A stretch of DNA of 64,000 bases from Moraxellaceae bacterium (GCA_029267635.1 JAJUIK010000004.1:124001-188000); one strand, 5' to 3'; counted from the stretch's first letter, positions 49,891-59,917 are shown. Notes: generated by a model not told the origin, from the letters alone. Program-made: numbers and translations.

Positions 49891-49916
49891 AAAAGGTTGC
49901 CAAAAGGCAACCTTAA
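49891..49916 (-). terminator. Terminator after map
   Basis: Minus strand AAGGTTGCC / GGCAACCTT with a TTTT loop and T-rich tail. Confidence 0.85.
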
Positions 49917-49935
49917 TCATTCAAGTTAGAACGAT

Positions 49936-50763
49936 TTAGACATTAAAGCGCGATAAGTCTTCTTCTGGGCGAGCGGTCAGCACTTCAATACCGGTTTTGG
50001 TCACCAAAATGGTATGTTCAAACTGTGCAGACAATTTATGGTCTTTGGTCACCACGGTCCATTTGTCACCCAACAGTTTGGTTTGCCAAACACCCGCATT
50101 CACCATCGGTTCAATGGTAAAAGTCATGCCTTCTTCTAAAATCATGCCACTATTGGCCGGGCCATAATGCAGGACTTGTGGTTCATCGTGGAATGTGGTA
50201 CCAATGCCATGGCCACAGTATTCACGCACCACACTAAAGCGTTCCGATTCCACATACTTCTGAATCGCATTGCCAATATCACCAATGGTTGAGCCCGGTT
50301 TTACCGTCTGCATGCCGCGATACATCGCTTCCTGCGCCACTTTGCATAAACGGTCTGCCAGAATCGAAGTTTCACCACCAACGACATACATCATGTTGGT
50401 GTCGCCGTGATAGCCATCTTTAATCACAGTCACGTCAATATTTAGGATGTCCCCTTTCTTCAGGACTTTGTTTTCTGATGGAATGCCATGGCAGACCACA
50501 TGGTTGACTGACGTACAAATGGTGTGCTGGAAAGCAGGACGACCGGGTGCAGCACCATAGCCGAGACAAGCAGGAATGGCCTGTTGCACATTGACAATAT
50601 AATCGTGACAAATCGTATCTAACTCGAGTGTGGTTACGCCTGGTTTGATATACGGCTTAATCATATCCAGTACTTCTGCTGCCAGTCGTCCCGCGATACG
50701 CATTTTTTCAATAGCTTCGGGGGTTTTGATTAAGCGGGCAGGGGCTTGATAGGTACTGTTCAT
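49936..50763 (-). CDS. map: Methionine aminopeptidase type I
   Basis: 275 residues. Removes the initiator Met from new proteins. Metal ligands: Asp in NIDVTVIKDGYHGDTN, His in GHGIGTTFHDEPQV, Glu in TIEPMV and Glu in QFEHTILVT. HGIPSENK holds the conserved His of the active site. Divergent from rpsB, as in many gammaproteobacteria. ATG at 50763 is preferred to GTG two codons upstream. Confidence 0.96.
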   Translation of the reverse strand: MNSTYQAPARLIKTPEAIEKMRIAGRLAAEVLDMIKPYIKPGVTTLELDTICHDYIVNVQQAIPACLGYGAAPGRPAFQHTICTSVNHVVCHGIPSENKVLKKGDILNIDVTVIKDGYHGDTNMMYVVGGETSILADRLCKVAQEAMYRGMQTVKPGSTIGDIGNAIQKYVESERFSVVREYCGHGIGTTFHDEPQVLHYGPANSGMILEEGMTFTIEPMVNAGVWQTKLLGDKWTVVTKDHKLSAQFEHTILVTKTGIEVLTARPEEDLSRFNV

Positions 50764-50778
50764 GATCACTAAAAACTT

Positions 50779-50808
50779 TTGGTAATTTGTAAACGTCTAT
50801 GGTATAAA
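50779..50808 (+). promoter_or_regulatory. Possible rpsB promoter
   Basis: TTGGTA, 18-base spacer, TATAAA (50803-50808). Confidence 0.45.
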
Positions 50809-50900
50809 TAGCGGCCCATTTTATCAAATGCTTTTCGTGAATTAATTTCATAAGCAAGATGGAATGGGATAACAAAATCCGCACATATGTCGTCACATTA

Positions 50901-50951
50901 CTCTGGGTGCCCGCAAGGGTGGAGAATGCCGGGCATATGGAGGCCTAACCC
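50901..50951 (+). promoter_or_regulatory. rpsB leader hairpin, likely S2 binding site
   Basis: TGCCCG (50908-50913) pairs with CGGGCA (50930-50935), with an outer GGGT / ACCC extension. The leader resembles the S2 autoregulatory leader known in gammaproteobacteria, where S2 binds its own mRNA and stops rpsB-tsf translation. The exact match is from memory. Confidence 0.65.
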
Positions 50952-50969
50952 AACTTTAAGGTAAAGAAA

Positions 50970-51716
50970 ATGGCAGATTACAACGTAAGCATGCGCGACC
51001 TTCTTCAAGCAGGTGCGCACTTTGGTCACCAAACTCGTTTCTGGAACCCAAAAATGCGTCAATACATCTTTGGCGCGCGCAACAAAATTCACATTATTAA
51101 CCTTGAGCACACTGTTCCTGCGTTAAATGATGCTTTGAACTTCGCTAACCAATTAGCAAGCAAAAAGAACAAAGTTTTGTTCGTTGGTACAAAACGTGCT
51201 GCTTCTAACATCATCCGTGAACAAGCTCAACGCGCAGGTCAACCATACGTTGATCACCGTTGGTTAGGTGGTATGTTGACGAACTGGAAAACACTTCGCC
51301 AATCTATCAACCGTTTAAAAGATCTTCAAACTCAATCTACTGACGGTACTTTTGCTAAACTCACTAAACGTGAAGCTTTAGAGCGTACTCGTGAGATGGA
51401 AAAACTTGAACGTGCTTTAGGCGGCGTGAAAAACATGGGTGGTTTACCTGACGCATTATTCGTAATCGACGTTGACCACGAAGCGATTGCGATCAAAGAA
51501 GCGAAAAACTTGGGTATTCCTGTAATCGGTATCGTTGATACAAACTCTAACCCAGACAACGTTGATTACGTTATTCCGGGTAACGACGATGCGATCCGTG
51601 CAGTAACCCTTTACGCTTCTGCTATGGCTGACGCGATTCTTGCTGGTAAAGAATACGCTCAAACTCAAGCAAATGCGCAAGCAAAAGGCGAAGAAGCTCC
51701 TGCTTCTGAGGCTTAA
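50970..51716 (+). CDS. rpsB: 30S ribosomal protein S2
   Basis: 248 residues. Starts [24 protein letters not shown], the S2 hallmark, and contains [12 protein letters not shown] and the RDNNADPD-like [22 protein letters not shown] short helical Ala/Glu tail ends it. Codon use is strongly biased, as expected for a ribosomal gene. Co-transcribed with tsf, with an intervening terminator. Confidence 0.98.
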   Translation: MADYNVSMRDLLQAGAHFGHQTRFWNPKMRQYIFGARNKIHIINLEHTVPALNDALNFANQLASKKNKVLFVGTKRAASNIIREQAQRAGQPYVDHRWLGGMLTNWKTLRQSINRLKDLQTQSTDGTFAKLTKREALERTREMEKLERALGGVKNMGGLPDALFVIDVDHEAIAIKEAKNLGIPVIGIVDTNSNPDNVDYVIPGNDDAIRAVTLYASAMADAILAGKEYAQTQANAQAKGEEAPASEA

Positions 51717-51783
51717 TGCGTTTTGACGCAGGCTTGTCATTTTTGCGACATGTAATGGTGGCAAATTAAAGCGTCGATAAAGC

Positions 51784-51815
51784 AAACGGCCCAGAGATTC
51801 CTTTGGGCCGTTTTT
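51784..51815 (+). terminator. Terminator between rpsB and tsf
   Basis: Stem aaacggccca / tgggccgttt with a T-run. Some readthrough is needed if tsf shares the rpsB promoter, so it may set the ratio of S2 to EF-Ts. Confidence 0.85.
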
Positions 51816-51855
51816 GTTGAATAGATTCATTTTTCTACCGATTTAGGAGATCAAC

Positions 51856-52731
51856 ATGACTGCAGTTACTGCGAGCATGGTAAAAGAATTACGTGACCGT
51901 ACTGGTCTTGCAATGATGGAATGCAAAAAAGCGTTGACAGAAGCGAATGGTGACATTGAGCTTGCAATCGACAACCTTCGTAAATCTGGTCAGGCAAAAG
52001 CTGCTAAAAAAGCAGGTAACATTGCGGCTGACGGTGCGATTACAATTGCTCAAGAAGGCAATAAAGCGATTCTTCTAGAAGTAAACTGCCAAACTGACTT
52101 CGTAGCAAAAGACGAAAACTTTGCTGGTTTCTCTGCAAAAGTTGCTGCTGTTGCTTTAGCTGCAAACGAAACTGATGCTGCTAAAATTGCTGAATTGAAA
52201 CTTGAAGATGGCCAAACTGTTGAAGAAGCGCGTATTGCACTTGTTCAAAAAATCGGTGAAAACATCCAGGTTCGTCGTGCGCAAATCGTTGAAGGCGAAA
52301 ACTTGGCTGTTTACAAACATGGTTTGAAAATTGGTGTTGTTGTAGCCTACACAGGTGATGCTGACACTGGTAAAGGTATTGCAATGCACGTTGCTGCATT
52401 CAATCCGGTTGCTGTATCTGCTGACCAGGTTCCAGCTGAATTGGTTGCGAAAGAGAAAGAAATTGCTGAAGCTAAAGCAATTGAATCTGGTAAACCTGCC
52501 AACATCGTTGAGAAAATGGTGTCTGGTTCAGTTGAAAAATACTTGAACGAAGTTGTTCTTGAGCGTCAAATGTACGTGATCGACAACGACAAGAAAGTTG
52601 CTGACGTATTGAAAGCGACTGGTACCACTGTCACTAACTTCGTTCGTTTCGAAGTGGGTGAAGGTATCGAGAAGAAAGCGGAACTTTCTTTCGCTGAAGA
52701 AGTTGCTGCTGCTCAAGCTGCTGCAAAATAA
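51856..52731 (+). CDS. tsf: Elongation factor Ts
   Basis: 291 residues, guanine exchange factor of EF-Tu. [19 protein letters not shown] at the N-terminus and the EF-Tu contact [12 protein letters not shown] are diagnostic. Biased codon use. AGGAG precedes the ATG at a good distance. Confidence 0.98.
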   Translation: MTAVTASMVKELRDRTGLAMMECKKALTEANGDIELAIDNLRKSGQAKAAKKAGNIAADGAITIAQEGNKAILLEVNCQTDFVAKDENFAGFSAKVAAVALAANETDAAKIAELKLEDGQTVEEARIALVQKIGENIQVRRAQIVEGENLAVYKHGLKIGVVVAYTGDADTGKGIAMHVAAFNPVAVSADQVPAELVAKEKEIAEAKAIESGKPANIVEKMVSGSVEKYLNEVVLERQMYVIDNDKKVADVLKATGTTVTNFVRFEVGEGIEKKAELSFAEEVAAAQAAAK

Positions 52732-52760
52732 TTTTTACTGATTCAGTAAAGTATTTTGTG

Positions 52761-52791
52761 AAAAAAAAGCCCCGTTTGGGGCTTTTTTTAT
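52761..52791 (+). terminator. Terminator after tsf
   Basis: Stem aaaaaaagcccc / ggggctttttt with a 4-base loop. Confidence 0.9.
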
Positions 52792-53284
52792 GGCCTATTT
52801 TTCCCACATCTGAATGGGCTATTCAAGTGCGTATGATTGAGCGAAATAATGGCGCTATTTTTGCTGATTTTAAGCCTAGAATGATCGATAAAACCGTTTT
52901 TGCCGAATAAATAATTCGATAATGTACTGTATTTGCGCATAGGGAGCGATTTTAACCGCTTTTTCTTTATTTTGTGTAGGGTAGTGTGTCCAAATGGATT
53001 TGAGTGGTCTTAGAACGCAATTGAGTGCGGATTAGCGGATTCTGATTTTTTGAATTTGGAATGGAATAATGTTTTAGAGATTAAAGCATCATTCTTCAGC
53101 AGAAAAATTCCGCAAAACTTGTCTAAAGTAGCTTTATTTTTGCTGATCCGTGGCTCAAGTATAGCGTTGACACATCAATCGCAAGATTCAAAATCAGCAG
53201 CAGTGAATTTTTCATGGTTGAGTTCAGTAATTTTGTGCTTCAGATGAGCGGATTAAATACATCTGAAAAAATCACGCTAAAATG
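52792..53284. other. Intergenic region after tsf
   Basis: About 490 bases up to the rlpA terminator. A 65-codon frame exists but has no start signal and I reject it. No RNA gene seen. Confidence 0.5.
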
Positions 53285-53312
53285 AGAAAAAGCCACAACA
53301 GTGGCTTTTTAG
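53285..53312 (-). terminator. Terminator after rlpA
   Basis: Stem aaaaagccac / gtggcttttt with a loop of 4; on the minus strand it closes rlpA. Confidence 0.85.
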
Positions 53313-53341
53313 GTCAAATGCAAAGTATCTAGGCGTGGAGA

Positions 53342-53956
53342 TTAAGAATTTGGACCGTCTACACGTTCAATGCTGACTTTCGCTGTGCCGGCATTCGTGA
53401 TGCCTAAGCGTTTCGCTGCACCATAAGACAAGTCAAGTACGCGGTTGCCATGGAATGGGCCACGGTCATTTACTTTGACTACGACACTTTTGCCGTTGGT
53501 CTTGTTGGTAACACGGATATAACAGTTGAGTGGAAGGCTACGGTGTGCAGCAGTCAACTCATTCATGTCGAACGTGTCACCACTGGCGGTTTTACGGCCA
53601 TGGAACTGACGACCATACCAAGAGGCCATACCGGTCTGGCTAAATTTGCGTACGGTATTAGACGCAACGCTATTCAACTTTTCAATCACAGAAGGTTCTT
53701 CTTCTGGAATTTCAATTTTAGTTGCAATCGTTTGACGACGGATTTTATCGCCAGAACGTTCTGTGATTGAAAGGCTATTCAGGTTAGAAAAATGGGCGTT
53801 AAAGTTTTGTGAATCTTTGCTGAGTACACGAGCAGCAAGACTCGAATTTTCAGCTTCATTATTTAAAGATGAAGATTGCACCATTTCAGCATGCGATTGA
53901 GCCACAGTCAGGCCAATCGCGGCGGTCAGGATATACTTAAGCGTAGAATGCATCAT
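53342..53956 (-). CDS. rlpA: RlpA-like septal ring/lytic protein with DPBB domain
   Basis: 204 residues. N-terminal LKYILTAAIGLTVAQSHA signal without a lipobox Cys, so probably soluble periplasmic rather than lipid-anchored. C-terminal double-psi beta-barrel ASWYGRQFHGRKTASGDTF to VVKVNDRGPFHGNRVLDLS with the catalytic Asp. No SPOR domain is seen, unlike E. coli RlpA. Acts on denuded glycan. Start MMHST has AGGAG 4-7 bases upstream; ATG at 53956 or 53953. Confidence 0.85.
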   Translation of the reverse strand: MMHSTLKYILTAAIGLTVAQSHAEMVQSSSLNNEAENSSLAARVLSKDSQNFNAHFSNLNSLSITERSGDKIRRQTIATKIEIPEEEPSVIEKLNSVASNTVRKFSQTGMASWYGRQFHGRKTASGDTFDMNELTAAHRSLPLNCYIRVTNKTNGKSVVVKVNDRGPFHGNRVLDLSYGAAKRLGITNAGTAKVSIERVDGPNS

Positions 53957-54244
53957 TAAACTCCTAGAGACTTTTTGCTTGGTTTCAACCGGTAATCCGG
54001 TTGAAATAAAAGCGAATCTGTCTGTAAATTCACTTTGCAACTGCATTTGACGGTAGGGGATAATATTCATGCCAGCGCAAGGGTGTCTAGTCTTTACACT
54101 AAAATAAATAGCAAATTAACCTAATTTCAACAATAAGTGATCATAAAATAATCAATATTGTAACATTTGGTGTAAAAAGTACTTTTTATCGCCAAAACAT
54201 GTAATAAAAAAGTTGACTTTTTGTATTGGTGTAAAAATATGACC
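53957..54244. other. rlpA promoter region with repeats
   Basis: Holds a 14-bp palindrome AAAAAGTACTTTTT and two copies of ttggtgtaaaaa (54167-54178, 54226-54237, 59-base period). A TTGAAA/16/TTTATT box on the minus strand could be the promoter. Repeats may bind a regulator. Confidence 0.45.
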
Positions 54245-55246
54245 TTAACGGTCTGCAATTTCAGTACCTAATTGACATACTGCTGTGGCATACATCCGAC
54301 TTTTGTTATAGGTAGTAATGACCTGAAAATTCGGATAAGTCAGGTAATAGATTGGCCCATAAGATTCTTGTAATTGAATTACATTGACCAGGTCTAAATC
54401 ATCAATTTGAACCAGTGGATTGGTGGGGCTAATGCCCATTGTTTTGAGTGCACCATAAGGCGTGGGCTGGGTTAAATCCTTGGCAATTATGCTGTCTGGT
54501 GTGCTGCCTAGGTAACGTGCCGAAAAACCGATCGGTTGATTGCGTTGCCAGCCCTGTTGCGCCAGATAATTGGCAATTGAACCAATGGCATCGATCGCTG
54601 AATTGCGTAGGTCAATTTGACCATTGCCATCATAATCCACGCCAAATTTGCTAATGTTGCTGGGCATAAATTGTGGATAACCAATCGCACCGGCATAAGA
54701 ACCGACAATGCTACCCGCGGGATTGCCGGATTTATAACTCCAGGCAATCAGTGCACCTAGCTCATCACTAAAATATTCGGCCCGGCGTGGATAGCCAAAG
54801 GCGAGCGTCGCCAAAGCATCTCGGGTCTTGAATGAGCCCTTATTGGCACCAAAACCGGTTTCCACCCCTAAGATCCCCAGAATGATCGCTTGCGGCACTC
54901 CAAACTGCAATTCAGCACGGTTTAAGCTATCTGCATATTGACGTTTAAAGTTGACGCCACGCTGAATGGTGTTTTCCGACAGGAAATTAGTTTTGTATTC
55001 ATACCAAGGTTTACTTTCCCCAGGCCGGTTCATGATGTTAATAATATTCGGCAGGTTTTGCGTGCCATTCATGGCCAGATCAATTTGTTCACTGCTCAAA
55101 CCATAAGTTTGCATGGTTTTTTGTTTGAAGCTGAAATAATTTGGATGATTATAAAAGTCATTGGCTTGGCTGATGCTTGCAGTCGCCAGACAGGTGCCAA
55201 GAAACGTAAGCTGCTTTAATTTTTTTAGAAAAACGAAATCCAACAT
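54245..55246 (-). CDS. mltB: Lytic murein transglycosylase B
   Basis: 333 residues. Signal peptide, then an MltB-type lysozyme-like domain. The catalytic Glu is in ILGVETGFG, and RRAEYFSDELGALI and GSYAGAIGYPQFMPS are family motifs. Cuts glycan strands in the periplasm. The signal region has a Cys (LGTCLATAS) but a poor lipobox, so membrane anchoring is unsure. Upstream of rlpA on the same strand, as often seen for wall genes. Confidence 0.93.
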   Translation of the reverse strand: MLDFVFLKKLKQLTFLGTCLATASISQANDFYNHPNYFSFKQKTMQTYGLSSEQIDLAMNGTQNLPNIINIMNRPGESKPWYEYKTNFLSENTIQRGVNFKRQYADSLNRAELQFGVPQAIILGILGVETGFGANKGSFKTRDALATLAFGYPRRAEYFSDELGALIAWSYKSGNPAGSIVGSYAGAIGYPQFMPSNISKFGVDYDGNGQIDLRNSAIDAIGSIANYLAQQGWQRNQPIGFSARYLGSTPDSIIAKDLTQPTPYGALKTMGISPTNPLVQIDDLDLVNVIQLQESYGPIYYLTYPNFQVITTYNKSRMYATAVCQLGTEIADR

Positions 55247-55264
55247 TATTCAGATCTTTCCTGC

Positions 55265-56407
55265 TTATCGATGGGTATGAATAGACATGACCAGACCAAA
55301 AGTGGCCATCAGGGTAATAATGGCGGTACCGCCATAACTCATAAAAGGTAAGGGCACGCCAACTACAGGTAAAATACCACTGACCATTCCCGCATTTACA
55401 AAGACGTAAACAAAAAACGACAAACCTAAGGCCCCAGCCAGCAAACGTCCATAATTATGAAAACAGTTTAGACCGATCTGGAAGGTACGGAAAATGATGG
55501 CGCAATATAGCGTAATTAGAATCAGGATACCGATCAGGCCAAACTCTTCGGAATAGGCTGCGATCACAAAATCGGTATGGCCTTCTGGCAAGAAATGTAA
55601 ATGCGACTGAGTACCTTCCAAAAAGCCTTTGCCGGAAAATCCACCTGAGCCAATGGCCGTTTTAGACTGGATGATATTCCAGCCGGTGCCTAAAGCATCC
55701 GCCTCCGGATCTAATAAGGTCAGGACGCGTTGTCGTTGGTAGTCATGCAATAAAAATTCCCACGCAATCGGAATGATCACTCCGACTGCTGCTGCTGCCG
55801 CACCAATCATTTTCCAGGGTAAGCCACTTAGAAACAGGACAAACATCCCGCTGGCCAAGATTAACAGCGAGGTGCCCAGATCGGGCTGTTCAGCAATCAA
55901 TATAAACGGGACAACGGTTAAAACCAGCGAGATCAACACGTTGGGTAGACTTGGTGGCAAAGGTTTGCGTGACAGAAACCAGGCAATCATCATCGGCATG
56001 CCGATTTTCATAAACTCACTCGGTTGCACACTGCCAAAGCCGGGAATATCGATCCAGCGTTGTGCACCCATCCGCACTTCGCCAAACACCATGACCGCCA
56101 CCAGGGACATCACCCCGAACACATAAAAGTAGGGCGAGAAAGCCTGATAGACTTTAGGCGGGATTTGCGCCAGAGTCAGCATGACCACAAAACCAATCCC
56201 AAAGCTCATCGCCTGTTTGGACACCAAAGCCATATCCTGTGCGGACGCACTATATAAGACGGTGAGGCCGAGCATGGCATTCAGAATTAAAAACAGGCAT
56301 AACCAGGGATCAATATGCAGACGTTGCCAGCGTGAAGGCAACATAGCGGTGCTCAAGCCGTCACGAGGGGCTTGGCGTAAGAATTTATACTGTGAACTCG
56401 GGGACAT
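55265..56407 (-). CDS. rodA: Rod shape-determining protein RodA (peptidoglycan polymerase)
   Basis: SEDS-family glycosyltransferase of 380 residues with about ten membrane helices. It elongates the wall with PBP2. VQPSEFMKIGMPMMIAW and DFVIAAYSEEFGLIG are SEDS motifs, and PFMSYGGTAIITLM near the end is standard. Start MSPSSQYKF at 56407 is by family length; the longer frame adds a non-conserved extension. 18 bases before mltB. Confidence 0.94.
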   Translation of the reverse strand: MSPSSQYKFLRQAPRDGLSTAMLPSRWQRLHIDPWLCLFLILNAMLGLTVLYSASAQDMALVSKQAMSFGIGFVVMLTLAQIPPKVYQAFSPYFYVFGVMSLVAVMVFGEVRMGAQRWIDIPGFGSVQPSEFMKIGMPMMIAWFLSRKPLPPSLPNVLISLVLTVVPFILIAEQPDLGTSLLILASGMFVLFLSGLPWKMIGAAAAAVGVIIPIAWEFLLHDYQRQRVLTLLDPEADALGTGWNIIQSKTAIGSGGFSGKGFLEGTQSHLHFLPEGHTDFVIAAYSEEFGLIGILILITLYCAIIFRTFQIGLNCFHNYGRLLAGALGLSFFVYVFVNAGMVSGILPVVGVPLPFMSYGGTAIITLMATFGLVMSIHTHR

Positions 56408-56536
56408 GGGAGATTTTACAAAGTTGGCTGATCGATGCTGAGCGCATGCTAACATAAAGCCAGTTTGAGGCAATGTATATCAATATTTTGCAATAAAAAA
56501 ACCCGGCCAGCGCCAGGTTTCCGATGGCACTATCCT

Positions 56537-57187
56537 TTAATGGAAAAAAAGGCCGTCGTGGTATTTTGCGATAGCGCTCAATTCATCTTTATTCATGTGC
56601 GGGATCAGCTTATCAATGGCAATATGTACGGCTTTGGTGACTGCCGCAGCGCCAATATCGGCAGCTTTACGTTTGATCATACCTAAGTCCAATGTTTTGT
56701 TAAAATCTAGCATAAAATGCCGAATCGAGGCGTCGGCAAACTGTTTATACAATTCTGCCAAAGCGGCTTTATTGACGCCATGACCTGCCTGAATTTCCGC
56801 AAAACTCTGTTTGAGATTAGTGACCAGTCCGGCATCCAGCGTAGCACCTACTTTGAAGTAGCCTTGCGGATCCTGAAACAAGCTATGTTCAGAAAATGCA
56901 ATCGATTGCTGTACCACATCGTTGGGTGCTTTGCTCAGCAGTTGTTTGAGTAAAACGGCAACAGTCGATTTGACATAGCCTGCCAGTTTTTCTGCGGTAT
57001 CACGTTTCTCACTTGCTGGTAAATGACGGACGAGCTCAGTCAACAGCGTGTCGATAATTTCTTCATTCATCTGCAGGGCAATTTTGTCACGCAGCGGATA
57101 CAGCGGTTCTTTCGATTTCTTTTTTTCGATAATGGTCTGAATGTCATTTAACAATTCTTCAGATGGCGTAAAACCAAAAAATGCCAT
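56537..57187 (-). CDS. Protein of unknown function (216 aa), all-helical
   Basis: 216 residues from MAFFGFTPSEELL (57187, GAGG upstream). No signal peptide and no membrane segment. Helix-rich throughout (KDELSAIAKYHDG, LLKQLLSKAPNDVV, NLKQSFAEIQAGHG). No family recognised. Composition and codon use match neighbours. Follows queF closely, so may share the transcript yadGH-queF. Confidence 0.72.
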   Translation of the reverse strand: MAFFGFTPSEELLNDIQTIIEKKKSKEPLYPLRDKIALQMNEEIIDTLLTELVRHLPASEKRDTAEKLAGYVKSTVAVLLKQLLSKAPNDVVQQSIAFSEHSLFQDPQGYFKVGATLDAGLVTNLKQSFAEIQAGHGVNKAALAELYKQFADASIRHFMLDFNKTLDLGMIKRKAADIGAAAVTKAVHIAIDKLIPHMNKDELSAIAKYHDGLFFH

Positions 57188-57212
57188 GGAGCAAAACCTC
57201 AATATTCTCGTT

Positions 57213-58025
57213 TTATTGTCGTGCCAATCGGATTGGGCGTGGTAACCATGCAGGATCTGACACGCGGCATGGGTTAATATCTAAACCGCCACGACGTGTA
57301 TAGGCTGCATAGACCATCAACTTTTCAGGCTGCAAAGTTTGCCAAATATCGGCAAACATTTGTTCCACACATTGTTCATGGAAACCGTTGTGCTGACGAT
57401 AAGAGATAATATAAGCCAAAAGGCTAGAATAACAAGGCGTTCGTCCTTGATAGCGAATAAACACTGTTCCCCAGTCAGGCTGACCCGTCACTGGGCAATT
57501 ACTGCGTAACAAATGGGAATAGAGCTGAACTTCATCCTGTTCGTTAGATTCATCCCATTGCAGCAAACTGGCATCCGGATGCTGTTCAAGGCGTGTCGGG
57601 TTTAGTTCATCCAGACAAATACCTTGCGGTTTGCTGATCTCCAGTTCATCGACCTGAAACAGGGTTAAATGGATTGTAGCACCTGCGGCTTGGGATAAAT
57701 CCTGCTGTACCGTGTTTACAAAGTCCTCTTTGGAAGCGAACTTGTGAAAATTAAGACTATTAAAGTACAGTTTTAAGGATTTGGATTCGATCAGGTTGGG
57801 GGATGATGCAGGCAATTCAATCCGGCCAATCGCCACTTGGGGCACACCCGCCATATTCAGCCAGGAAATTTCAAATACATGCCACCAGTCCTTACCCTCA
57901 CTGATTCCCGGCACATGCGCATAGTGTTCACGGGCCTGAGCACGGGCAATCGGAAACAGAATATCCGGCTGATATTGAGTTGGGTAATTGGTGTCTTTAC
58001 CTAACAGAGAAAGTTCTACACTCAT
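57213..58025 (-). CDS. queF: NADPH-dependent 7-cyano-7-deazaguanine reductase
   Basis: 270 residues. Reduces preQ0 to preQ1 in queuosine tRNA-modification. Nucleophile Cys in RSNCPVTGQPDWGTV and the ESKSLKLYFNSLN motif mark the long QueF type. Its start overlaps the end of the yadH-like gene by 4 bases (ATGA). Confidence 0.95.
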   Translation of the reverse strand: MSVELSLLGKDTNYPTQYQPDILFPIARAQAREHYAHVPGISEGKDWWHVFEISWLNMAGVPQVAIGRIELPASSPNLIESKSLKLYFNSLNFHKFASKEDFVNTVQQDLSQAAGATIHLTLFQVDELEISKPQGICLDELNPTRLEQHPDASLLQWDESNEQDEVQLYSHLLRSNCPVTGQPDWGTVFIRYQGRTPCYSSLLAYIISYRQHNGFHEQCVEQMFADIWQTLQPEKLMVYAAYTRRGGLDINPCRVSDPAWLPRPIRLARQ

Positions 58026-58795
58026 TCACGCATTCCTGAGCCACGAGAAAGTAAATAATAGGCTACGCCATACAAGGCTGCGCAGCATAAGCTGATTACG
58101 ATCAGTGAAAGTGAAACATTCACATCGCTATGTCCCAAAATGCCAAAACGGAAGGCATTGACCATATAGACAATCGGGTTAATCAACGACAGATTTTGCC
58201 AGAAAGGTCCCAAGGCACTAATGGCATAGAATACTCCACCTAAATAAGTCAAAGGCGTCAGTACAAAGGTCGGGATAATTGAAATATCGTCAAAAGATTT
58301 GGCATACACCGCATTAATCAAACCGCCCAGTGAAAACAGCAGAGAGGTAATGAGGACAGTATAGATAGTGACAAACCAGTTGTGGATATACAAGTCAGTG
58401 AAAAACAGGCTCATGGCGGTGACAATAATCCCCACTAATACACCACGACACACGCCGCCAATCACATAACCCCAAAGGATCAGATGCAAGGGCACCGGAC
58501 TCATGATCAGTTCTTCAATACTTTTCTGGAATTTGGCACTAAAGAAACTGCTTGACACGTTGGCATAGCTGTTGGTAATCACCGCCATCATGATCAGGCC
58601 AGGCACGATAAACTGCATATAGCTAAAACCGCCCATTTCACCGATGCGTGAACCGACCAGATTGCCGAAAATCACGAAATACAGGCTCATGGTAATCGCA
58701 GGGGGCAGCAAGGTTTGTGGCCAGATGCGCATAAAACGACGGATTTCTTTGCGCACCAGAGTACCTAAAGCAGTTTGTAATTGACTGAAATTCAT
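58022..58795 (-). CDS. yadH: ABC-2 type transporter permease, YadH-like
   Basis: 257-residue inner membrane permease with about six helices, ABC2_membrane type. Resembles E. coli YadH in length and sequence as I recall it (PPAITMSLYFVIFG, MGGFSYMQFIVPGLIMM). Substrate is unknown. Overlaps both the ATPase gene upstream (4 bases) and queF downstream. Confidence 0.88.
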   Translation of the reverse strand: MNFSQLQTALGTLVRKEIRRFMRIWPQTLLPPAITMSLYFVIFGNLVGSRIGEMGGFSYMQFIVPGLIMMAVITNSYANVSSSFFSAKFQKSIEELIMSPVPLHLILWGYVIGGVCRGVLVGIIVTAMSLFFTDLYIHNWFVTIYTVLITSLLFSLGGLINAVYAKSFDDISIIPTFVLTPLTYLGGVFYAISALGPFWQNLSLINPIVYMVNAFRFGILGHSDVNVSLSLIVISLCCAALYGVAYYLLSRGSGMRE

Positions 58796-59727
58796 GCCGA
58801 AGTTCCTTCCAGATTTTTTTCTACCATTTTCACAAACAGCTCTTCTAGGCGGTTGGATTTATTGCGCATACTACGCACCTGAATATTTTGCGCTTCAAGT
58901 AACTGGAACAGCTCGTTCATGCTATGCGCTTTGTCTAGGGTAACTTCAAGGGTCAATGGATCGAGCAGATTGAATTTAACTCCGATAATATTCAGTTGTG
59001 GAGCAATAATCGGCTCGGCCAGATCAAAGATAAAAGATTCTTCATTCAGTTGATTGAGGAATTCTTTCATCGTCGTGTCTTCTTTAATCATGCCGCGGTC
59101 AATAATTGCAATGCGGCGACACAGCATTTCTGCTTCTTCCAGATAATGCGTGGTCAAGATAATTGAGGTGCCATTATCATTCATCTCGGTCAGGAAGTCC
59201 CACATCGAGCGACGTAATTCAATATCGACGCCAGCCGTGGGTTCATCTAGAATCAGTAACTTCGGCTCATGCATCATGGCGCGAGCAATCATTAGGCGGC
59301 GTTTCATCCCGCCAGACAGCATACGACCTTGGGTGTTACGTTTTTCCCATAAACCGAGTTTTTCCAGATAATGTTCAGCACGTTGTTCGGCAATTTTTTT
59401 CGGAATGCCATAGTAGCCAGCCTGCGTTACCAGAATATCAAAGGTCTTTTCAAACTGACCAAAGTTAAACTCTTGCGGAACGACACCCAGACATTGTTTG
59501 GCTTGCGAGGGATGAGTATCCAGATTGTGTCCGAAAATCTCAACAGTACCTGAAGTTTTTTTGGTTAAAGAACTGATGATGCTGATCGTTGTAGATTTGC
59601 CGGCACCATTCGGTCCCAAAAGGGCATAGAATTCGCCTTCAGGCACGGTTAAGTTAATGCCTTTTAAAGCCTGAAAACCATTTCGATAAGTCTTGCACAA
59701 ATCCCTTAGCGTCAATGCATCCGTCAT
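58792..59727 (-). CDS. yadG: ABC transporter ATPase, YadG-like
   Basis: 311 residues. Walker A LLGPNGAGKST, signature LSGGMKRR, Walker B LLILDEPTAGVD, switch His in TTHYLEEAE. Length and C-terminal extension NRLEELFVKMVE match YadG. Energises the YadH-like permease. No promoter assigned. Confidence 0.9.
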   Translation of the reverse strand: MTDALTLRDLCKTYRNGFQALKGINLTVPEGEFYALLGPNGAGKSTTISIISSLTKKTSGTVEIFGHNLDTHPSQAKQCLGVVPQEFNFGQFEKTFDILVTQAGYYGIPKKIAEQRAEHYLEKLGLWEKRNTQGRMLSGGMKRRLMIARAMMHEPKLLILDEPTAGVDIELRRSMWDFLTEMNDNGTSIILTTHYLEEAEMLCRRIAIIDRGMIKEDTTMKEFLNQLNEESFIFDLAEPIIAPQLNIIGVKFNLLDPLTLEVTLDKAHSMNELFQLLEAQNIQVRSMRNKSNRLEELFVKMVEKNLEGTSA

Positions 59728-59877
59728 GAATTTCTCACATGGTCAATGGAAAGCGTATTTTGAGCGATCTCAGCCAATAAACCAAGTCACTCGCATGGAA
59801 TTCTGAAAATGGAAAAAACGATCTTCAGGATTTGTTTAAAGCATAAACATTAAATGCACTGACAGAAATGAATATGC

Positions 59878-59905
59878 TTTACCTTGCGGTTTTTTTTGTT
59901 ATGAT
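59878..59905 (+). promoter_or_regulatory. Probable tRNA-Arg promoter
   Basis: TTTACC (59878-59883), 16-base spacer containing a T-run, TATGAT (59900-59905), about 12 bases before the tRNA 5' end. Confidence 0.55.
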
Positions 59906-59917
59906 GTGCCACGAAAT

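Noticed and set aside
53050-53247. 65-codon frame after tsf
   Set aside because: No ribosome binding site, unusual composition, and no resemblance to any protein; likely chance.
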